A program made the position numbers and the translations under genes. A DNA stretch of 64,000 bases from JAAUSY01 sp964526735 (GTDB lineage: Bacteria > Chloroflexota > Chloroflexia > Chloroflexales > Chloroflexaceae), in the NCBI GenBank assembly GCA_964526735.1, contig CAZGLO010000007.1:1-64000 (forward strand), in the 5' to 3' direction. The notes beneath the pieces are model-generated. The model saw nothing but the letters and a program-made list of their open reading frames with translations, ran no database searches and had not been told where the DNA came from. Positions 57,990-64,000 of this stretch are shown here, piece by piece (within the stretch, counting starts at the first letter, position 1; each line of letters begins with the position of its first letter).

Positions 57990-58940
57990 ATGCGTATCTT
58001 AATCACGGGAGGAGCGGGGTTCCTCGGCTCCCATTTATCCGACCGGCTTTTGGATGAAGGGCATACGGTCATTGCGATTGACAACCTCATTACCGGGAAT
58101 ACCGACAATGTTGCCCATTTGATGGGGCACGAGCGGTTTTCATTCATCCACTACGACGTGACCAACTATATGTTCATTGATGGGCCACTTGATGCTATTC
58201 TCCATTTTGCCTCTCCCGCCTCGCCCATCGACTACCTTGAACTCCCCATCCAGACGCTCAAAGTGGGGGCATTGGGCACGCACAAGGTATTGGGCTTGGC
58301 TAAGGAGAAAAATGCCCGTTTCCTGCTTGCATCAACGTCGGAAGTCTACGGCGACCCGCAAATCCACCCTCAACCAGAGACGTACTATGGCCATGTCAAC
58401 CCAATCGGCCCGCGTGGTGTCTACGATGAGGCAAAGCGGTTTGCAGAGGCGATGACGATGGCCTACCACCGCTACCACGGCATTGAAACGCGGATTGTGC
58501 GTATTTTTAATACATACGGCCCGCGAATGCGACTTCGGGATGGGCGGGTGGTGCCCAATTTTATCTCGCAAGCGCTCAAAGGCCAACCGCTCACTGCCTA
58601 CGGCGACGGCATGCAGACCCGCTCGTTCCAATACGTCAGCGACTTGATTGAGGGCGTCTATCGGCTGCTCCTCTCCGACGAGGTAGATCCGGTTAATATC
58701 GGCAATCCGGGGGAGTTTACCATCAAAGATTTGGCAGAAGCCATCAACCGACTGACGCAAAACTCCGCTGGTATTGTCTACAAAGACCTACGCACCCAAG
58801 ATGACCCGCAAGTGCGCCAGCCCGATATCCACAAAGCCCAAGCCATCCTCAATTGGAACCCACAAGTCTCCCTAGAGGAGGGGTTGCGGCAAACAATTCC
58901 GTGGTTCCGCGAAGAGCTTACCCGCCGCGGCGAGATATAA
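57990..58940 (+). CDS. UDP-glucuronate decarboxylase-like NAD-dependent epimerase (UXS family)
   Basis: 316 residues from the ATG at 57990, which has GGGGGAA upstream; an earlier in-frame ATG four codons before is less likely. NAD motif ILITGGAGFLGSHLSDRL, catalytic STSEVYGD and Tyr-x-x-x-Lys in GVYDEAKRFAEAM, RIFNTYGPRMR, GDGMQTRSFQYVSDLIEG. The HFASPASPIDYLE and DPQIHPQPETYYGHVNPIGP stretches are typical of UDP-xylose synthases, which turn UDP-GlcA into UDP-xylose. It would supply a sugar donor for the cluster. Confidence 0.92.
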   Translation: MRILITGGAGFLGSHLSDRLLDEGHTVIAIDNLITGNTDNVAHLMGHERFSFIHYDVTNYMFIDGPLDAILHFASPASPIDYLELPIQTLKVGALGTHKVLGLAKEKNARFLLASTSEVYGDPQIHPQPETYYGHVNPIGPRGVYDEAKRFAEAMTMAYHRYHGIETRIVRIFNTYGPRMRLRDGRVVPNFISQALKGQPLTAYGDGMQTRSFQYVSDLIEGVYRLLLSDEVDPVNIGNPGEFTIKDLAEAINRLTQNSAGIVYKDLRTQDDPQVRQPDIHKAQAILNWNPQVSLEEGLRQTIPWFREELTRRGEI

Positions 58941-58946
58941 CCCCGT

Positions 58947-60641
58947 ATGCAGTCCATTCAGAGCTTTGTCAAGCAGCATATCCTATATCCCCCTGGCTCA
59001 GTTGACTACCACTTTTCCCGATGGCAGTGGGGCGGGGTGATACTACTCGGCATTGTGTTGGCGGCCCTGCCCCTGCCAATAGCCGCCGCCGTGGTGGGAG
59101 GAGCGTTTCTCGCCATCCTGATGGTGGTAGAGCCAACGTGGGCACTCTATGCAGCCGTGCTCTCTGTCCCCATCCAGACGACCATCGTCCTGCCGGGAGA
59201 CATCACCGTTACACAGGTGGTGGTGGCCATCTTGGCGGCGACGTGGGGGGTGCAGGTTCTTGCCTTCCCAGAGCGGCGCGTCCTGCTTGGGAAGCCGTTA
59301 TTAGGCATTGTCGCTCTCTTATGGGCGCTTGTGCTTGCAGTCACCACCACGCCCTACAGCCAGATCGAGGGCTTTAAGGAGACCTTCCGCTGGCTGCCGG
59401 TGTTGTTAGTCTACCTTGCCGCACTCAACAAAAGCGCCCCTCTGCCCACTTCTCCCTCTTCCCAACCCCAAACGTCAATGGCCCTAATGCCCCTGTCAAC
59501 GCTGTCGTCAGTACCGTCGTCAGGAGGGGGGGGAGCGTTGACAGCAACGACACCAACGCCCATATTGCTCTCTTGGAAGGCGTCGGGGCTGATCATCAGC
59601 CTGATCCTCGCCACGACGATTAATGCGGTAGTCGGGCTGGTGCAATGCTTTGGCGGGATTGGGCCGGAGAGCTTCACCATCGGCAATACACCCCTCATCC
59701 GTGCGTATGGCACCATTGGCAAGCCTAATTCGTTCGCCGGTTACCTCAATATGGGGTGGCCATTGGCCTTGGCCATCACGATTGGCGCGGTGCGGTATGG
59801 CCAGTGGCGGCAGGAGACAGGTGGCTTATCCCGCCCCCCGCTCCGCCTCCTCCTGCTCACAATCGGCGCAGGGGTGGCCTCACTCCTCACGTTGGGAGCG
59901 CTGCTTGCGAGCTTCTCACGTGGCGGGTGGTTGGGCGCGATTGGGGGCGGTATCGCGATGATGATCGCCTCATTTGCCGGTCTTGGCGCACGGGTCAGGC
60001 AGGTGATTTGGCGGGCAGGCGGGACGGTGGCCGCGATTGTGGTTACGGTCGTGCTTCTCAACAGTGTCGGTCTGCTGCCACAGCCGATTACTGAGCGGTT
60101 CGACAGCACCATCCATAATTTGCGTCTCTTCGATGTGAGTGGGGCACAGGTCACGCCAGAGAATTTTGCCGTCATAGAGCGGATGGCGCATATTCAGTCG
60201 TCTTGGGAGATGTTTCTTGACTACACCCTGACCGGCATTGGGCCGGGGAATTTCACGCTTGCCTACGAAGGGCGAGAGGCGTTCGGGGTCGATTCCTATG
60301 CCTACCACCCGTGGTATGAATCGCGCGGGCATACGCACAATTACTACCTGCACATCGCGACGGAGGCGGGGGTTGTGGGGGTAGCGGCCTACCTCCTCCT
60401 GCTCATGATACTGATTGTGCAGGCACACGCGACGTTGCGGCGTACGTCTTCGGTTCCCCCTGCCTATCAGTGGTCGTGGTTGCCGCGAAGCATTGCGGTC
60501 GGATGTTGTGGTATCATTGGGGCAGTTATCGTACACAATCTGTTTGAAAATTTGCACGTTTTGAATATGGGGGTGCAGCTTGGAGCCGTTTGGGGGCTTC
60601 TTACCGCCCTCCAACAGCAAAACGCATCGGGTTCATCATAG
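58947..60641 (+). CDS. O-antigen ligase/polymerase-like membrane protein (Wzy_C)
   Basis: 564 residues, eleven or more helices. The Wzy_C region has LASFSRGGWLGAIGGGIAM, then a large external loop, then DYTLTGIGPGNFTLAYEGRE and GHTHNYYLHIATEAGVVGV with the conserved His. Between residues 166 and 208 a Pro/Ser/Thr-rich loop (TSPSSQPQTSMALMPLSTLS) is low complexity. Likely polymerises or ligates the lipid-linked polysaccharide made by this cluster. The gene starts six bases after the epimerase stop. Confidence 0.88.
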   Translation: MQSIQSFVKQHILYPPGSVDYHFSRWQWGGVILLGIVLAALPLPIAAAVVGGAFLAILMVVEPTWALYAAVLSVPIQTTIVLPGDITVTQVVVAILAATWGVQVLAFPERRVLLGKPLLGIVALLWALVLAVTTTPYSQIEGFKETFRWLPVLLVYLAALNKSAPLPTSPSSQPQTSMALMPLSTLSSVPSSGGGGALTATTPTPILLSWKASGLIISLILATTINAVVGLVQCFGGIGPESFTIGNTPLIRAYGTIGKPNSFAGYLNMGWPLALAITIGAVRYGQWRQETGGLSRPPLRLLLLTIGAGVASLLTLGALLASFSRGGWLGAIGGGIAMMIASFAGLGARVRQVIWRAGGTVAAIVVTVVLLNSVGLLPQPITERFDSTIHNLRLFDVSGAQVTPENFAVIERMAHIQSSWEMFLDYTLTGIGPGNFTLAYEGREAFGVDSYAYHPWYESRGHTHNYYLHIATEAGVVGVAAYLLLLMILIVQAHATLRRTSSVPPAYQWSWLPRSIAVGCCGIIGAVIVHNLFENLHVLNMGVQLGAVWGLLTALQQQNASGSS

Positions 60642-60647
60642 GGAATA

Positions 60648-61736
60648 ATGTCGTTGTATCACGAAGAAAACGCATCTCTTTCGCTTTCTGAAACGGAATC
60701 AGACACCACCCTCTCGGACACAGCCACCGAAGAGCAAGAGATAGCAGAAGAGGGATTTTCTCCCTGGAAAAAGCTCCGCAGCCCACGAACACTCGTTTCA
60801 TTTGCCATCGCCCTCGCTATTATTGTGTTTGTCTTTCGCGGGCTGAATATCGACCCCCAACAGACGTGGCAGCATATGCGCAGTGCCAACCCGCTCCTGA
60901 TGCTGACCGGCTTTGGGGTTTTCTACCTGACCTTCCCCCTGCGCGCTATCCGGTGGCGTATTCTGCTTGACAATGCCGGTGTGCCGGTGAAGGAAGGGCG
61001 CGGGAGTTGGGCCTCATTTCCGGCGCTGATCGAGTATATTTATCTCTCTTGGTTCGCCAACTGCCTTGTGCCTGCCAAGTTGGGCGATGCTTATCGGAGT
61101 TTTTTGCTCAAGCACAACGGAAAAGTCTCCTTTTCATCGACCCTGGGAACGATCTTTGCCGAGCGGCTGCTTGATATGCTCGCGCTCTTTGGGCTATTGG
61201 TGGTGTCGGGGTGGTTCACCTTTGGCGTCCATATGCCCAAATCGACGCAAATGGTCTTCTTTTTTGGCGCGCTGCTTGTGGTGGCTATCGTGAGCGGGTT
61301 GGCGGGGATGCGGTGGTTTAGCCCCCTCATCCACCGGCTCCTCCCGCACCGGCTCCACGAGACGTATGGCCGGTTTGAGCAGGCAGCGCTGCGATCCTTC
61401 CGCCCATCGCTCTTACCCGTCCTTATTATGCTAACCGGAGGGATTTGGCTGTTGGAAGGGTTTCGGCTCTTCTTCGTTATCCAATCGCTCGGCACGCTTG
61501 ACCTCAACATCTCTGCTATTATCTTTGTGGCGCTTGCCTCATCGCTCCTCACCGCGCTCCCCCTGACGCCCGCCGGCCTGGGCGTGATTGAGGGGACAGT
61601 CACCGCCGTCCTTATCACCTTTTTCCACGTCAATGAGCATCTTGCTGGCGCGGTCACCTTCCTCGACCGGACAATCAACTTCTGGAGCGTCATCCTGATT
61701 GGCTTTGTGCTCTACATCTTCAGCAAGCGGAAGTAG
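60648..61736 (+). CDS. lysylphosphatidylglycerol synthase-type (UPF0104) membrane protein
   Basis: 362 residues, about eight helices after an acidic Ser/Glu-rich N-terminus. Typical segments: LTFPLRAIRWRILLDNAG, YIYLSWFANCLVPAKLGD, TLGTIFAERLLDMLALFGLL and LTALPLTPAGLGVIEGTV. The family includes the flippase half of MprF and many putative polyprenyl-linked transporters in glycan clusters. Its place before a glycosyltransferase suggests flipping or export of a lipid-linked sugar; that is inference. Confidence 0.88.
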   Translation: MSLYHEENASLSLSETESDTTLSDTATEEQEIAEEGFSPWKKLRSPRTLVSFAIALAIIVFVFRGLNIDPQQTWQHMRSANPLLMLTGFGVFYLTFPLRAIRWRILLDNAGVPVKEGRGSWASFPALIEYIYLSWFANCLVPAKLGDAYRSFLLKHNGKVSFSSTLGTIFAERLLDMLALFGLLVVSGWFTFGVHMPKSTQMVFFFGALLVVAIVSGLAGMRWFSPLIHRLLPHRLHETYGRFEQAALRSFRPSLLPVLIMLTGGIWLLEGFRLFFVIQSLGTLDLNISAIIFVALASSLLTALPLTPAGLGVIEGTVTAVLITFFHVNEHLAGAVTFLDRTINFWSVILIGFVLYIFSKRK

Positions 61737-61762
61737 GCGAGAGAGGGTATGAGGATTAATGC

Positions 61763-62941
61763 ATGGGCGAACGCATGATCGTCGGAATTGACTACACCGC
61801 CGCGGCATGGCAAGGCGCGGGGATTGGGCGCTACACCCGCGAACTGATCCATACCGCCGCCGCGCTTGAGGAGGATATCGCGTATGTACTTTTCTACGCG
61901 GCGGTTGGCCTCCCTCCCTACCTCTCCGCGATGGAGCAGCTTTGTGCTGCGCATGCCAATGTACGGGCGGTGCCTATCCCGCTCTCGCCCCGCGTGCTGA
62001 CGATTTTGTGGCAACGATTGCGCCTTCCCCTGCGCATAGAGTGGTTTGTCGGGCCGCTTGACGTGGTGCATGCTCCTGATTTTGCCCTGCCGCCGACTGC
62101 CGCCCGCACCCTGCTGACCATCCACGATCTGACGTTCTTGGTGCACCCCGAATGCTTTGAACCGGCTTCGCAACGCTATCTGCATCAGGTGGTGCGCCGG
62201 AGCCTCAAACGCGCTGATATGGTGCTGGCCGACTCGGAAGCCACCCGCAACGACCTTGCCCGCCTCCTCCACGTCCCGCATTCGCAGAGCACGGTGGTTT
62301 ATCCGGGGGTATCGCCACGTTTCCGCCCACTCCCGCGAGAAACGGTAGAGCCAGAGCGGCAGCGGTTAGGGTTGCCAGAGCGGTTTTTGCTGTTTGTGGG
62401 CACGCTTGAGCCGCGAAAGAATATGGTGCGGCTGCTTGAAGCCCTCTCCATCCTCTACCGCCAGCAGGAAGGGCAAGAGAAAGGGCAAGAAGAGCACATC
62501 GAATGCCCGCCATTGGTGGTGGTTGGCCGCAAAGGGTGGCTCTATGAAGAGATATTTGCGGCGATTGAGCGGCTGTCGCTCACAGAGCACGTCCATTTCC
62601 TCGACTTCGTTGATGATGAGACCTTGCCAACGCTCTACAACCTCGCCGAGGTGTTTGTCTACCCATCGCTGTATGAAGGGTTTGGCTTGCCCGTCGCAGA
62701 AGCATTGGCATGCGGGACGGCGGTCGTCACCAGCCACGTCGCAAGTCTGCCGGAGGTGGCGGGAAAAGCCGCCGTGATGGTCGATCCAACCGATGTTCAC
62801 GCCATCGCAGAGGGGATACGCCATGCCCTCGCCAATGCAGACACATTGCGGGCAGGCGGGCCGCCGCAAGTCGCACCTTTCACGTGGGAAGCCGCTGCGC
62901 GGGCGTTGATCACGTGCTACCGCGCCGTCTTGCAAAAGTAG
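61763..62941 (+). CDS. GT4-family glycosyltransferase
   Basis: 392 residues (start at 61763, or at the ATG 61775 giving MIVGIDYTAAAWQGAGIGRY). N-terminal acceptor domain with GAGIGRYTREL; C-terminal donor domain with LLFVGTLEPRKNMVRLLEAL, VVVGRKGWLYEE and the EX7E motif region YPSLYEGFGLPVAEALACGT. A Gln/Glu/Gly/Lys repeat (EGQEKGQEEH, about 233-243) lies in a loop. It transfers a sugar from a nucleotide donor, probably during polysaccharide assembly. Confidence 0.93.
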   Translation: MGERMIVGIDYTAAAWQGAGIGRYTRELIHTAAALEEDIAYVLFYAAVGLPPYLSAMEQLCAAHANVRAVPIPLSPRVLTILWQRLRLPLRIEWFVGPLDVVHAPDFALPPTAARTLLTIHDLTFLVHPECFEPASQRYLHQVVRRSLKRADMVLADSEATRNDLARLLHVPHSQSTVVYPGVSPRFRPLPRETVEPERQRLGLPERFLLFVGTLEPRKNMVRLLEALSILYRQQEGQEKGQEEHIECPPLVVVGRKGWLYEEIFAAIERLSLTEHVHFLDFVDDETLPTLYNLAEVFVYPSLYEGFGLPVAEALACGTAVVTSHVASLPEVAGKAAVMVDPTDVHAIAEGIRHALANADTLRAGGPPQVAPFTWEAAARALITCYRAVLQK

Positions 62942-63021
62942 ACTGCGTTTAAGAGAAGAATCAAGACAAGATCGTTGCTAATTTGGAGATTGGTTGGGAG
63001 GGGTGTGGGGATGTTTCGGGT

Positions 63022-63050
63022 TTGCTCATGCTCCTAGAACGTGATACACT
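63022..63050 (+). promoter_or_regulatory. promoter of the PAP2-like gene
   Basis: TTGCTC (63022-63027), a 17-bp spacer ending TGA, TACACT (63045-63050). Start near 63057, which favours the ATG at 63160 as the true start. Confidence 0.65.
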
Positions 63051-63159
63051 ATCAGCGTATGTTATTCACCGTGTATCCCGTTGTATCGCGGTGTTTGTCA
63101 AAGCAATTATTATTCGCCACATGTGGCACACAGCAATTATTGAGGGGGCAAAGACGATT

Positions 63160-63831
63160 ATGTCGCAGCAGCGTGAGCTTACCGTAGACATGATGCAGCA
63201 GCACGACATGGCCGCCGACTCTATTCGTGCATTCGTCCCATCGGGGCGTAGTTACCGTATCACAAAAATCATCTCCCAAGTCCTTCACCCGACTGTTTCG
63301 ATTACTCTGAGCTTCTTACTCATTGGGCTATTGGGAGTTTCAAATATACTCGCCGGGATTGGATGGGCCGCACTCATCATCCTGTTGCAAGTGGGGCCTG
63401 TTTTTACGTTTTACTCCATCCGACTGCGGCAGGGAGTCTACAGCGACGAAGAAGTTTCCGTACGCCACCAGCGCAATGAGCTTTATATTTTCTCCATTGT
63501 CACCACTTTGTTTGGGATTACTATCCTGACGCTGATTGATGCGCCAGTGGGCTTTCTTGCCCTGCTTGTGAGTGGTATCTTGCTGGGTATTTTTAGTGGG
63601 TTGATTAACCTGACGTGGAAAATCAGCGCACATGCGGCCAGCGCAGCACTATGTGCAACCACCGCGGCCATCTATTCCCCTCTACTTGGCTTGTTGCTTT
63701 GGGTCGGGAGCTTGGCGGTGGGGTGGTCACGCATCCGCACCCGCAACCACACTCCATTGCAGGTCGTGGCGGGGTTATCACTCTCTACGGTGCTCGTACT
63801 TGTCACGTTCACGGCGTTTGGAGTTCTCTAA
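63160..63831 (+). CDS. PAP2-like membrane phosphatase family protein
   Basis: 223 residues from the ATG at 63160 with GAGGGGG upstream; the frame extends 59 codons further but that part precedes the likely transcription start. Five to six helices. Late segments WKISAHAASAALCATTAA and IRTRNHTPLQVVAGLSLS follow the PAP2 pattern (first His in SAHA, then R-x-x-x-HTPLQVVAG). The first PAP2 motif (K-x6-RP) appears only as RLRQGVYSDEEVSVRHQR, so activity is uncertain. It may act on polyprenyl phosphates and so serve the preceding glycan cluster. Confidence 0.7.
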   Translation: MSQQRELTVDMMQQHDMAADSIRAFVPSGRSYRITKIISQVLHPTVSITLSFLLIGLLGVSNILAGIGWAALIILLQVGPVFTFYSIRLRQGVYSDEEVSVRHQRNELYIFSIVTTLFGITILTLIDAPVGFLALLVSGILLGIFSGLINLTWKISAHAASAALCATTAAIYSPLLGLLLWVGSLAVGWSRIRTRNHTPLQVVAGLSLSTVLVLVTFTAFGVL

Positions 63832-63873
63832 AAGGACGGGTAGTACAGGCAGCACACAAATGGCAACGTATCT

Positions 63874-64000
63874 ATGAGCCACTTTTTCGTTTGCTACGAT
63901 CCTCAAGACCTACACTTCGCGCATGCCGTCCGCGCCACGGTCGACAGGGCGGGGTTTTCGACATGGATGGATACCACGAAGATCCAGAGAAATTGTTGGT
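63874..64000 (+). CDS. TIR-domain protein, 5' end only
   Basis: The frame runs off the window after 42 codons. MSHFFVCYDPQDLHFAHAVR, then ATVDRAGFSTWMDTTKIQRN, matches the first strand, helix and BB loop of TIR domains (F-V-x-Y, DxxFA..L, AGF..W.D). The catalytic Glu would lie beyond the end. Bacterial TIR proteins are often NADases in antiphage defence or signalling adaptors; nothing further can be said. Confidence 0.7.
   Translation, partial: MSHFFVCYDPQDLHFAHAVRATVDRAGFSTWMDTTKIQRNCW

Overview
The window is a single bacterial chromosome segment, GC-rich by eye, with dense genes, ATG/GTG starts and sigma70-type promoters. I infer a Chloroflexota (Chloroflexi) bacterium. The reasons are the division and cell-wall (dcw) cluster with a rhomboid protease, a CvpA-like protein and a TPR protein mixed in, the monomeric B12-dependent ribonucleotide reductase, and the absence of outer-membrane or LPS genes. 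This is inference from gene content; no marker search was possible.

Layout. 0.1-3.2 kb (minus): AcuI/YhdH-type oxidoreductase, a V4R-like small protein, and an XRE-cupin regulator with a histidine-rich DUF5320-like protein behind a strong promoter. 3.4-10 kb: FtsX/MacB-type permease, YcxB-like protein, thyX and an intein-split dcd (both for dTTP supply), CcdA-type thiol transporter and a small unknown. 10.1-16.6 kb: tig, clpP, clpX, an OmpR-type regulator, upp and a WecA/TagO-like transferase. 16.7-35.5 kb: the dcw cluster in order rsmH, ftsL-like, ftsI, mraY, murD, rhomboid, ftsW, murG, CvpA-like, murC, TPR, murB, ftsQ, ftsA, ftsZ, then two alpha/beta hydrolases and a membrane-anchored MurF-like ligase (to 39.0 kb). 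39-41.8 kb: HNH protein, RsbT-like kinase, several very small genes and a gene remnant. 41.8-48.7 kb: trpB, a ParB-like protein, a PAS histidine kinase facing an unusual response regulator, and rsfS. 48.9-55.8 kb (minus): one 2277-codon gene for class II ribonucleotide reductase carrying four inteins. 56.4-62.9 kb: a polysaccharide cluster (sugar transferase, UDP-glucuronate decarboxylase-like enzyme, O-antigen-ligase-like protein, LPG-synthase-type membrane protein, glycosyltransferase). The window ends with a PAP2-like membrane protein and the first 42 codons of a TIR-domain protein.

Most notable: (1) five inteins in two dNTP-supply enzymes, each at an active-site motif, one ending in Gln instead of Asn; (2) ftsW and murG overlap by 554 bp in different frames, and most of the overlap falls in an extra low-complexity segment of about 135 residues inside MurG; (3) ftsZ is broken by a 10-N gap plus 131 bp of antisense beta-galactosidase sequence, probably a scaffolding chimera; (4) 9-12 bp tandem repeats are scattered through genes and spacers; (5) many promoters share an extended -10 of the form TGC-TATAAT.
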